In this document: positions 1 to 7,196 of the stretch, one piece after another
Layout: every line of letters starts with the position of its first letter
Numbering within the stretch: position 1 is the stretch's first letter
Position numbers and translations under genes: made by a program
Assembly (NCBI GenBank): GCA_018056145.1
Contig: JAGPGE010000192.1
Coordinates: 1 to 9,207, forward strand
Direction: 5' to 3'
From: Armatimonadota bacterium
GTDB taxonomy: Bacteria; Armatimonadota; Zipacnadia; Zipacnadales; JABUFB01
DNA length: 9,207 bases
The notes under the pieces: model-generated
The model's input: only the letters and a program-made list of their open reading frames with translations
What the model was told of the DNA's origin: nothing
Database searches by the model: none

Positions 1-1
1 C

Positions 2-2995
2 GGGGAGACGCTGTCGCTGGAGGTCAACGGCACACTCTACCAGCGCGAGCGCACCGGGAACCCGCGCACGGCCTACGGGAAGCTGCAGTTCGGACCATTT
101 GCGGGCGCCATTGAGGACGTGCGGCTCGAGAACCCGGCCGGAGCTTCCACAGCCGAGGCGTTCTGGCCCTTCGAGGGGGATCTGGAGGACGCGTCCGGCC
201 ACGGTCACGACGGCACGGGAGCAGGCGCGACTTTTCCCCTCGGCCAGGTGGGGCAAGCGCTGGGGCCACTGGCCGAACCGGTGCGCGTGCCTGACAGCCC
301 TGCCCTGCAGATTGCGCCGGGGTTCCATCTCGACTGCCGCGTCTACTTCGAGGAAGTCCCCGCCGGAATGCCGACGATTGTCGGCAAAGAGGGCGAGTTC
401 ATGCTGCGCGTGGACCCGCCGAATGAGGGGAGCGACCTCGCGTTCTTCGTCAACCTGGGCGGCTGGGAGCCGAGAGTTCGCGCGAATGTGTCGGTGCGGG
501 CGCGGGAATGGTACCGGATCATCGTACACTGGGACGGGATGACGTTGGCAATGGATGTCAACGGGGCGCAGACCCATACCTCGCGGAGCGGTCTGTGCCG
601 TCCGGGCAGCGGCCCTTTGACGATCGGTGGCCCGGGGATGCTCGTGGATGAAGTACGCATCGACAACCCCAGGCAGCCCACACTCCGCATAGTGCATGTG
701 ACCCAAGAACGGGCGATCATGCGGGCCGGAACCCCTGAGACATTGACGGCAGTGGTGCAGAATCTGAGCCAGGAAGTGGCAGGCGCATCGGTTCGTCTGG
801 AGGCGCCCGACACCGTCCGATGCCTGGATGACGCCACCCACGAGCTTGGTACATTGGCGACCGGCGCAACGCAGAAAGTCCAGTGGCGGATCGTGGCTGA
901 CCAGGAGACCAATGATGAGGCGGTGGTGCGGCTCACGGCTGAGGGCGCATTGCCAGCCATCGTCAGGCGTCCGCTGGTCTTCTTACCTCCCGATGACGAG
1001 GGGGCGATGCTGAAGGCGCGAATGAACCCTCCCAGCCATGGCGGCAAGACCTGGTACATCGACAGCGCGCAGGGAGACAACGCCAACACTGGGCTTTCCG
1101 AAGCGCAGCCCTTGAGGGATTTCGCGAAGATAAACGGCATGACCCTGGGGCCTGGGGACAGGCTGCTGCTCAAGCGGGGCAGCGTCTTCACCGAGGAGCT
1201 CTCGATTTCCGCGGATGGGACGCCGGACAACTGGGCGTTCATCGGCGCTTACGGGGAGGGTCCGCGGCCGATTATCCGCCGCAACTGGGACATTGGGGAT
1301 CGGTGCGTGCTCATCAAGGACCCGGATTACCTCCGGGTGAGCAGCGTGGTTGTCTGCTATGCCGGCAAGGGGATGATTGCGCATTACACCGAGCCCGGGC
1401 ACAGCGGGCTGCTCATCGAGGACTGCATCGCCCACCACATTGAGGGGCTCTATCGGCCCAACGCTCACGGCATTCCCGAATGGCTGGACCGCTCCGGCGC
1501 ACGTGGCGACGCGCTCTCAACGTCAGCCGGCTTTGGTCTCTCGGGTGCGCCCGGCGAAGGGATCGTGATGCGCGACTGCGAGATGTTCCAGACCTCAAGC
1601 GGCTTCTTCGTCATGGGCGATGATATCGTCCTCGACCGGCTCTACTGCCACGACAATTACGTGCTCAACACATCGCCGCACCCCTTTCTGGTCCGCATCC
1701 GGCGCACGTATCTGCAAAACAGCGTGTTCGATGCCGCGGGCTACCATGCTTCGGCGGGCACCATGGGCATCATGCTGGGCGATCCGCGGGGTCTGATCAT
1801 CCGCAATTGCACGTGGCGCAATCAGCCGGATTCCGGGTCGCATGACGAGGGCGGCATCGACTTCGAGAACTCCGGCGATGGCTGCCTCATCGATCACTGC
1901 ACCTTCCAGAACAATGCCGGCGCGGCCATTGAGATGCTGGGGCTGCGTTCGCCCCAGACACGGAACGTTGAGATCGCGAACTCGCGGTTCTTCGCCAACA
2001 ACACGGCCCTCAAACTGGGGCCGGCCGAGATCTTCATCTGGGGGAGGAGCCCGGACCCCGACATCTGCTGCAGCAATGGCGTGGTTCACGACAACGGCTA
2101 TGTACTGTTGCCAGGGGTGGAGTTCTTCACCAACGAAGCGCCCAAGACCACGCGGTGGGAGCTGTGGGACAACACCCGCTACGACACCATTGCGGAAGCT
2201 GACCGGGCAATGCCGCACAACGCCCCGCCGGAGGTGGACGCGGGACCGGATATGCGCACTGATGCGACCAGTGTTCGCCTGAGCGGCAGCGTTCGAGACG
2301 ACCGGCGCTCCGGCGATGCGCCGCTGCGGGTGCGCTGGGAATTGCTGGAAGGGCCTGGGACGGTGACCTTCCAGGACCCGGCGGCACCCCAGACCGATGC
2401 CGCATTCTCGGCGCCGGGAGACTACCTCCTGCGCTTGGTGGCGGACGACGGCGAGCTTTGGCTGAGCGACATGGTGACGGTCCACATCCTACAGCCGGAC
2501 GCGTCGGTGGCGAAGGCCTGGGAGTTCAACGCGCCGCTGGACAAGGAAGGCTGGAGTGAGGCCAACCTGGGCACCCAGTTCCGCGAGTGGCCGCACCCGG
2601 ACTGGTCCACTACATCCCATCCGGTGAAGTACGTCGCCGGGGGCTACTATCTGGTAGCTATCGACAAAAGCAACGACGCGCACTTGCTATCCGCAGACGA
2701 TCTCGCTGTCGACCTGAGCGGCAATGACACCATCACCATCCGCCTGCAAAATCACACTCCAGCAACCCGAATGCGGTTCCGCTTCACCACTGCAGGCAAC
2801 CCAACGTGGAGCGACACAAACAGCAAGACCTTCGAGGTCGTCCCCAATGATAACGCGCCGCGCGTGTACACGGTGGATATGAGCGATGTGCCGGGTTGGA
2901 CGGGCGAACTTAAGCAGCTTCGCCTGGACCTAACCGGCGGAGCCGAACTCACCGGCACGTGCCGAATTGACTACATCTGGATCGGCTCGCGCTGA
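2..2995 (+). CDS. Large multi-domain secreted beta-helix protein (5' end outside window)
   Basis: The frame is open from base 2, so the true start lies upstream; 997 residues are visible before TGA at 2993-2995. Numbering from base 2: residues 1-45 look like the end of a LamG/concanavalin-like domain (L-S-L-E-V-N-G, then G-A-I-E-D-V-R). About 53-226 is a full LamG-like domain (AFWPFEGD opening, VDEVRIDNP close). About 229-327 is a CARDB-like beta-sandwich. About 347-725 is a right-handed beta-helix, opening with TWYIDSAQGDNANTG and carrying rungs such as LIIRNCTWRN, CLIDHCTFQNN and VEIANSRFFANNTALKLG. About 742-830 is a PKD/K319L-like domain (PPEVDAGPDM...RWELLEGPGTVTF...LRLVADDGE). About 837-997 is a jelly-roll-like module ending CRIDYIWIG. 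Beta-helix proteins of this kind are often polysaccharide lyases, hydrolases or surface binders. No catalytic residues can be assigned, so activity is unproven. The missing N-terminus should hold the signal peptide. Confidence 0.88.
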   Translation, partial: GETLSLEVNGTLYQRERTGNPRTAYGKLQFGPFAGAIEDVRLENPAGASTAEAFWPFEGDLEDASGHGHDGTGAGATFPLGQVGQALGPLAEPVRVPDSPALQIAPGFHLDCRVYFEEVPAGMPTIVGKEGEFMLRVDPPNEGSDLAFFVNLGGWEPRVRANVSVRAREWYRIIVHWDGMTLAMDVNGAQTHTSRSGLCRPGSGPLTIGGPGMLVDEVRIDNPRQPTLRIVHVTQERAIMRAGTPETLTAVVQNLSQEVAGASVRLEAPDTVRCLDDATHELGTLATGATQKVQWRIVADQETNDEAVVRLTAEGALPAIVRRPLVFLPPDDEGAMLKARMNPPSHGGKTWYIDSAQGDNANTGLSEAQPLRDFAKINGMTLGPGDRLLLKRGSVFTEELSISADGTPDNWAFIGAYGEGPRPIIRRNWDIGDRCVLIKDPDYLRVSSVVVCYAGKGMIAHYTEPGHSGLLIEDCIAHHIEGLYRPNAHGIPEWLDRSGARGDALSTSAGFGLSGAPGEGIVMRDCEMFQTSSGFFVMGDDIVLDRLYCHDNYVLNTSPHPFLVRIRRTYLQNSVFDAAGYHASAGTMGIMLGDPRGLIIRNCTWRNQPDSGSHDEGGIDFENSGDGCLIDHCTFQNNAGAAIEMLGLRSPQTRNVEIANSRFFANNTALKLGPAEIFIWGRSPDPDICCSNGVVHDNGYVLLPGVEFFTNEAPKTTRWELWDNTRYDTIAEADRAMPHNAPPEVDAGPDMRTDATSVRLSGSVRDDRRSGDAPLRVRWELLEGPGTVTFQDPAAPQTDAAFSAPGDYLLRLVADDGELWLSDMVTVHILQPDASVAKAWEFNAPLDKEGWSEANLGTQFREWPHPDWSTTSHPVKYVAGGYYLVAIDKSNDAHLLSADDLAVDLSGNDTITIRLQNHTPATRMRFRFTTAGNPTWSDTNSKTFEVVPNDNAPRVYTVDMSDVPGWTGELKQLRLDLTGGAELTGTCRIDYIWIGSR

Positions 2996-3025
2996 AGACC
3001 TTCCCGTCCGGCGCAGAGGGGAGCG

Positions 3026-3055
3026 TCGCCCCCGCGCGGAAACACCGCGTGGCGA
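3026..3055 (+). other. Bulged hairpin between genes 1 and 2
   Basis: Outer arms TCGCC (3026-3030) and GGCGA (3051-3055) pair perfectly. A CCC bulge (3031-3033) follows on the 5' side. The inner arms GCGCGG (3034-3039) and CCGCGT (3045-3050) pair with one G-U, closing a loop of AAACA. The flanking sequence has no T-run, so a standard intrinsic terminator is unlikely. It lies in the 97-base gap and ends 25 bases before the next Shine-Dalgarno site. An RNA processing, stability or partial termination element is possible. The pairing is seen directly; the role is unknown. Confidence 0.45.
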
Positions 3056-3080
3056 TCCGTACCGGCGCAACCCCGCACAG

Positions 3081-3086
3081 AAGGAG
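3081..3086 (+). promoter_or_regulatory. Ribosome binding site of gene 2
   Basis: AAGGAG lies 6 bases before ATG at 3093. It selects this start over the upstream TTG at 2967, which would overlap gene 1 by 29 bases and put an arginine-rich stretch ahead of the signal peptide. Confidence 0.8.
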
Positions 3087-3092
3087 AACAAC

Positions 3093-5633
3093 ATGCTGAA
3101 GGAATCTCTTCTCTCGGTACTGATCCTCTCCGTGAGCATTGGATTGGCGGCGGTGAAACCCGGCGAGAATCTGCTGATCAACGGCGCTTTCGAGGCCGAA
3201 CAGTTGAGTTTCCCCATGTTCTGGGAAAAGGGCGGAAACAACACCGGTTACGACCCTACCGGCGGGCCTGGCAATACCGGAGCGCTGGTGTTCAGCAATC
3301 CCGACGGGCTCAAGGGGATTAGCTCCAACTGCCGCCAGCATGACCAGCGGATCATCGCCGGCGAGACGTACAAGATGAGCGCGTATATCAAGACCACGGG
3401 CTTCAAGAGCCGTCACTGCGGCATCATTGTCCACGACAACGGCTGGCATAAGGAGCACGGCATACGATCGTTCCCCGAGAACACCGACGGCTGGCAGTAC
3501 CTGGAGCAGACATTCGTGCTTCAGGAGAGCGAGGGTGGCGTGTACGGGGTGGCGATCTTCGCCATTGAGTACGTTGGCGAGATACGTTTCGCCCAGGTGA
3601 AGCTGGAGGCCATCAGCGAGGCAGCGCTGGCCGGTAGCTCGGCGTCGCCGATGCTGCTCGAACAGAACCGCCCGCGGCTTGTGGCCTGGGAGCCCCTGTT
3701 GAACAAGATCCCGCTGGCCGATCCCAGGATGACCTTCCACTTCTTCGGCAGGCTGGACCGCGCTCCCGCAGACTACGACTGCGTCTACACCATCGACGGC
3801 GAGACGGTTCGGACCTATCCGCTTGAGCAGAACCGCAACAGCGTGGATCTGTCCGGACTGGCCGAGGGAGATCACCGCCTCGATGTCGCCGTGGTGGATC
3901 GCGCCACGGGGGAGAAAGCCTACGACGCCTCGCACGTCATCACACTGGTAGAAGTCCCCGAAGTCGATGTGTCAGGCCACCGCAAGCTGAACAACCTGGT
4001 GACCGAAGTCCTGGCGCAACCGTTGCAGGCAGACGCAGATGCGCAACGTTTCCGGTTCAGCACCGCCAGAGATGGCTGGGTCTTCATCAAGGCCGAGACC
4101 CAAGCGGATGACCCCGGTCTGAGCGTGGTCCTCGGCGCTGGCGACACCGTCATCACCGCGACCACCGACCGCCACGAGGCCTTCCGCGAACTGCCCCGGG
4201 GGACGCACGATCTCACGGTCAGCGGAGCGGCGTCGGGCGGTCGGATTCTGGTCCGATCCATCGCCGAGATATTCAACTACCCGGCCTGCGCAAACAGCCA
4301 GGTGCCGCAGAACGGGAAGTACGACTGGGACTTCCACGTGAAGCACATCTTCAAGGCCGTGACCACGCTCAACGGCGGCAACATCCCCGAAGAGCACCGA
4401 CCCGACGTGCGCAACATGGGGCTAAAGTGGCTGGCGAACGTGGGCACCACCAGCCCCAAGGATGCCGCTGATCTGGTGGAGCGCATGTCGAAAAGCCCCG
4501 GCATGACTGCGCCCTGGTACGACGGGTTCACCGCTGACGAGCAGTTCTTCGCCCGCCCCGGCCTTGCGCACTACACCGAGGCGATGCGGCTCCTGGAGAA
4601 CCCCGAGAACCGGCTCGTCTACACCTGGATCGTTGGGAAGCCCGGGCTCCCTGGTATGCACAATGACTTCATCAGCGCGTCACTCAATGTGTCGCGGGGA
4701 CGGGGGCGCCTGCTCTTCGAGGCCTACTGCCACAGCCGTCCAACCGAGGAAGATGCGGCCAGCTACCTCAACGACCGCGTCGTCGATACGATGGAGCGCT
4801 TCGCCGAGTACTTCCCCAACGTCGCCGCGGGCACGGGTATGATCTTCGGCAACTTCAACCAGATTCCCATAATCTCCCTGGACGTGAACCCCGAGGTGGA
4901 CTACAAGTACTACCTCGATATGCAACTCAACTTGGTGGCCAATCATCCCGCTTTCGCGGACCTGGGCATGACGGGCTACTGGGGGAGCTATTACGACGAC
5001 GAGGAGCTTTACCGCTGGTCTTTTGCGCTGCTGCGCCACTATTGTGTCGATGGCGCGACGGAGATGCTCTCGAATGCTTACGGATACGTCTACTCCCCTG
5101 GGCACCTGCAGAACTGCGACTTCCTGAAGGGGCTTGAGAATTGGACCGCCGACCCGCCCGAGGGCCTGCGGGTCGACAGTTTCGCCGGGTACGGGAAGGG
5201 CAGCCAGGCACGCTGGGGCGCTCCTGGCGGAACGGGCGACAGCTTCTGTGTCTTCACCCGGAGCGAGGGGCAGGCCAACACCCTCACCCAGACCGCCACA
5301 GGTCTGACGCCGGGCAAGATCTACACGCTCCAGTTCGTGACCGCCGATTACAAGGACATGGTGGAGCGCAGAGTTGATCCGAAGCAGCACAAACTCAGGG
5401 CGATCCTGGGCGACGGCGCGGAGGTCATCCCGGAGCAGTCTTACGTCTTCGTGGACAGGCGCAACTCCGGCACGAAGAAGGCAGACGACGGGCTGGCGCG
5501 GATCAACCTGCACCACATACGTTTCCGCGCCACCGCGCCATCATTCACGGTCACATTCACGGACGCTGATGCTGAGCCGGGAACCCAGACCGCGCTCAAC
5601 TACATCATGCTGAAGCCGTACTTCGAAAACTGA
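3093..5633 (+). CDS. Secreted protein, putative novel glycan-active enzyme with terminal CBM-like modules
   Basis: It is 846 residues, with ATG chosen from AAGGAG 6 bases upstream. Residues 1-20 form a probable signal peptide (hydrophobic LLSVLILSVSIGLAA, cleavage near 19-20), though its n-region has one Lys offset by one Glu. About 24-170 resembles a CBM4/9-type beta-sandwich (ENLLINGAFEAE opening; later a GETYKMSAYIKTTG stretch). About 195-300 and 305-392 are two further beta-rich regions. About 393-665 is an alpha/beta region with W, Y and acidic clusters, notably D477-G-F-T-A-D-E483 and Y633-Y-D-D-E-E-L639, reminiscent of TIM-barrel glycoside hydrolases. About 668-846 is a second carbohydrate-binding-like module (NCDFLKGLENWTADPP ... 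ALNYIMLKPYFEN). I do not recognise the central family. An extracytoplasmic role on polysaccharide is inferred from the modules and from neighbours 1 and 5. It could equally be a non-catalytic binding protein. Confidence 0.88.
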   Translation: MLKESLLSVLILSVSIGLAAVKPGENLLINGAFEAEQLSFPMFWEKGGNNTGYDPTGGPGNTGALVFSNPDGLKGISSNCRQHDQRIIAGETYKMSAYIKTTGFKSRHCGIIVHDNGWHKEHGIRSFPENTDGWQYLEQTFVLQESEGGVYGVAIFAIEYVGEIRFAQVKLEAISEAALAGSSASPMLLEQNRPRLVAWEPLLNKIPLADPRMTFHFFGRLDRAPADYDCVYTIDGETVRTYPLEQNRNSVDLSGLAEGDHRLDVAVVDRATGEKAYDASHVITLVEVPEVDVSGHRKLNNLVTEVLAQPLQADADAQRFRFSTARDGWVFIKAETQADDPGLSVVLGAGDTVITATTDRHEAFRELPRGTHDLTVSGAASGGRILVRSIAEIFNYPACANSQVPQNGKYDWDFHVKHIFKAVTTLNGGNIPEEHRPDVRNMGLKWLANVGTTSPKDAADLVERMSKSPGMTAPWYDGFTADEQFFARPGLAHYTEAMRLLENPENRLVYTWIVGKPGLPGMHNDFISASLNVSRGRGRLLFEAYCHSRPTEEDAASYLNDRVVDTMERFAEYFPNVAAGTGMIFGNFNQIPIISLDVNPEVDYKYYLDMQLNLVANHPAFADLGMTGYWGSYYDDEELYRWSFALLRHYCVDGATEMLSNAYGYVYSPGHLQNCDFLKGLENWTADPPEGLRVDSFAGYGKGSQARWGAPGGTGDSFCVFTRSEGQANTLTQTATGLTPGKIYTLQFVTADYKDMVERRVDPKQHKLRAILGDGAEVIPEQSYVFVDRRNSGTKKADDGLARINLHHIRFRATAPSFTVTFTDADAEPGTQTALNYIMLKPYFEN

Positions 5634-5646
5634 TCGCGCCGCCGCC

Positions 5647-5674
5647 CGCATCCCGCACCTCCGTGGTGCATGCG
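5647..5674 (+). other. Bulged hairpin upstream of the MttB-like gene
   Basis: Outer arms CGCAT (5647-5651) and ATGCG (5670-5674) pair perfectly. A CCC bulge (5652-5654) follows, then inner arms GCACC (5655-5659) and GGTGC (5665-5669) around a loop of TCCGT. The layout (5-bp outer stem, CCC bulge on the 5' side, inner stem, 5-base loop) matches the hairpin at 3026-3055, although the arm sequences differ. GGTGC could instead pair with a second GCACC at 5699-5703, at the edge of the Shine-Dalgarno site. There is no T-run. The role is unknown. Confidence 0.4.
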
Positions 5675-5692
5675 AGCACACTGAACCACCGC

Positions 5693-5699
5693 AAGGAGG
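5693..5699 (+). promoter_or_regulatory. Ribosome binding site that fixes a TTG start
   Basis: AAGGAGG, a strong Shine-Dalgarno sequence, lies 8 bases before an in-frame TTG at 5708. The alternative GTG at 5663 lies upstream of this site with no comparable motif ahead of it, so 5708 is the better start. Confidence 0.8.
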
Positions 5700-5707
5700 C
5701 ACCTGTC

Positions 5708-7111
5708 TTGCTGCTCACCCGGGACCAGATCGTGCAGATCAATGACGCTTCGCTGCGGCTCCTCGCGCAGACCGGCATCAAGGTGGCCGTGCCCCGCGTC
5801 CAGGAGCTTCTCCTAAAGGCCGGCTGCACCCCAGGAATCGACGCGGATGTGGTCCGCATACCCGAGCCCCTGGTCGCGGAGATGGTGGAACTCGCGCCCA
5901 CGAGCTTCGACTTGTGGGCGGTGGACGGCTCCCATGCGCCGGTAGGCCCCGGTGCGCAGCCCATGTTCTGGACCGGGAACGCCTTGCACATCATGGACGA
6001 GGCCGGCTTCAGGCCGCTCACCGAGCCGGATTTCGTGGCCTGGACCCGGGTCACCGATCACCTGGAGAACGTCTTCGCCGCGGTTGCACCCACGATCTCC
6101 GAATACCCGCCCTGGAGCCGGGATTTCGTGGGTTTCCGGCTGCTCGCCGAAAACACCCGCAAGCACCTGCGCCCATGCATCTACACCCCGGACGGCGCGT
6201 TGGCGATCCTGGAAATGGCCCCGGTGCTTCTAGGCGGCGTGGCCTTCCGAGAGCGCCCCATCACCAGCTTCGGCTACACCATCATCAGCCCGCTGCACTG
6301 GTCCCAGCCGGCGCTGGACCTGTTCATCAAGAGCTCGGGCCACGGCGCGCCGATGATGATCAACGCCGAGCCTACCGCGGGTTCCACTTCCCCGGTTACA
6401 CTGGCCGGCACCCTCGCCCTGGCCAACGCGGAGGCACTCAGCGGCGTGGTGATCCTGCAGCTTCTCGAACCCGGGCGGCCCGTGGTGTTCAACCTGGGCT
6501 TCGCGCACACGCTGGACATGCGCCGGGCCATCACTCGCACCGGCGCGCCGGAGAACGGGCTTCTGGGCATGGCTGGGGCCCAACTCGCGGCCTTCCATGG
6601 CCTGCCCAGCGCCTCCTGGGCCAGCACCGAGAGCATGATCGCCGACGCCCAGGCTGCAGCGGAGTTCGGCCTGGTCGCCCTGCTCAACGCCCTGGGCGGC
6701 GTGAACATCATCTGGGGTGTGGGACAGCTTGAATCCCAGCGAACTGTGTCACCCGAGCAGGGGGTCATCTGCGACGACATCGCGGGCGCGGTACTGCGGG
6801 CATGGCGGGGCATCGGTGTGGATGCAGAGACCATTGCCGAGGACGTGATCACGTCCATCGGCCATTCCGCGGACTATCTGGGCCATGACCACACGCTGGA
6901 CCACTTCCGGGACGAACTGCTCATGCCTGCGCTGGGGTTCTGCGGCAGGCGCGAGGAGTGGCAGAACGCTGGCTCGCAGACCCAGACTGACCGCGCCCGG
7001 GCGAGGGTGCGCGAGATCCTCTCGCTTCCCGCGCCGGAGTACCTGTCCGAAGACCAGTCCGCGGAGTTGTTGTCCATCCAGGAAAGCTGGATGAAGCAAC
7101 TGGCGCGTTGA
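5708..7111 (+). CDS. MttB-family corrinoid methyltransferase, pyrrolysine-free
   Basis: It is 467 residues from TTG at 5708, close to the usual MttB-family length. The N-terminus (LLTRDQIVQINDASLRLLAQTG) is the classic opening of COG5598 proteins, which fold as TIM barrels and move a methyl group from a quaternary or tertiary amine to a corrinoid protein in the cytoplasm. Family landmarks include GAPENGLLGMAGAQLAAFHGLP, D313-A-Q315, and Y390-L-G-H-D-H-T-L397 near the C-terminus, followed by a final helix-rich R-A-R-A-R-V-R-E-I-L stretch. There is no in-frame TAG, so it is not the pyrrolysine trimethylamine enzyme. Pyrrolysine-free relatives include glycine betaine (MtgB), proline betaine (MtpB) and carnitine (MtcB) methyltransferases; the substrate here is unknown. 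Where many relatives read T-D-x-K-x-x-D-x-Q, this protein has T307-E-S-M-I-A-D-A-Q315, so it may belong to a divergent branch. No corrinoid protein or reactivase gene is visible nearby. Confidence 0.9.
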   Translation: MLLTRDQIVQINDASLRLLAQTGIKVAVPRVQELLLKAGCTPGIDADVVRIPEPLVAEMVELAPTSFDLWAVDGSHAPVGPGAQPMFWTGNALHIMDEAGFRPLTEPDFVAWTRVTDHLENVFAAVAPTISEYPPWSRDFVGFRLLAENTRKHLRPCIYTPDGALAILEMAPVLLGGVAFRERPITSFGYTIISPLHWSQPALDLFIKSSGHGAPMMINAEPTAGSTSPVTLAGTLALANAEALSGVVILQLLEPGRPVVFNLGFAHTLDMRRAITRTGAPENGLLGMAGAQLAAFHGLPSASWASTESMIADAQAAAEFGLVALLNALGGVNIIWGVGQLESQRTVSPEQGVICDDIAGAVLRAWRGIGVDAETIAEDVITSIGHSADYLGHDHTLDHFRDELLMPALGFCGRREEWQNAGSQTQTDRARARVREILSLPAPEYLSEDQSAELLSIQESWMKQLAR

Positions 7112-7134
7112 GGCCCGATCGGTTGACGTTGGCG

Positions 7135-7156
7135 GGCCAGGCAATGCTGCCTGGCC
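7135..7156 (+). terminator. Terminator-like hairpin after the MttB-like gene
   Basis: GGCCAGGCA (7135-7143) and TGCCTGGCC (7148-7156) form a perfect 9-bp stem around the loop ATGC, starting 24 bases after the stop codon. The sequence that follows (GGTGTTCGCTG) is not a real T-run, so termination may be weak or Rho-assisted, or the hairpin may protect the mRNA 3' end. A competing 6-bp stem, GGCCCG (7112-7117) with CGGGCC (7133-7138), overlaps the 5' arm and would exclude this hairpin. Confidence 0.5.
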
Positions 7157-7181
7157 GGTGTTCGCTGCCCATCACACCATC

Positions 7182-7186
7182 AGGAG
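7182..7186 (+). promoter_or_regulatory. Ribosome binding site of the GNAT gene
   Basis: AGGAG lies 10 bases before ATG at 7197. This favours 7197 over an in-frame GTG at 7158, which directly abuts the preceding hairpin and has no Shine-Dalgarno sequence. Confidence 0.7.
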
Positions 7187-7196
7187 CCCCACTCTC

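Noticed and set aside
343..1242. Long open frame on the minus strand inside gene 1 (also 1595-2485)
   Set aside because: It lies wholly within a clearly domain-bearing + strand gene; GC-rich DNA leaves opposite frames open, and the translation shows no recognisable domain.
2967..3092. Extended N-terminus of gene 2 from TTG at 2967
   Set aside because: It overlaps gene 1, adds an arginine-rich stretch before the signal peptide and lacks a Shine-Dalgarno motif; ATG at 3093 has one.
2949..3935. 328-residue minus-strand open frame across the gene 1/gene 2 junction
   Set aside because: It is antisense to the signal peptide and CBM-like region of gene 2, has no recognisable family, and its composition is typical of a shadow frame. 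The minus-strand frame at 4680-5516 was rejected on the same grounds.
5663..5707. GTG start at 5663 for the MttB-like gene
   Set aside because: The strong AAGGAGG lies downstream of it and points to TTG at 5708, where the family's conserved N-terminus begins.
5708..7111. Pyrrolysine-type trimethylamine methyltransferase
   Set aside because: No in-frame TAG occurs in the coding region, so a pyrrolysine enzyme is excluded.
7123..7151. TTGACG as a sigma-70 -35 box before the GNAT gene
   Set aside because: At 17-base spacing the -10 position reads GCTGCC, inside the hairpin, unlike any -10 consensus.
7158..7196. GTG start at 7158 for the GNAT gene
   Set aside because: It abuts the hairpin and has no Shine-Dalgarno sequence; ATG at 7197 has AGGAG at suitable spacing.
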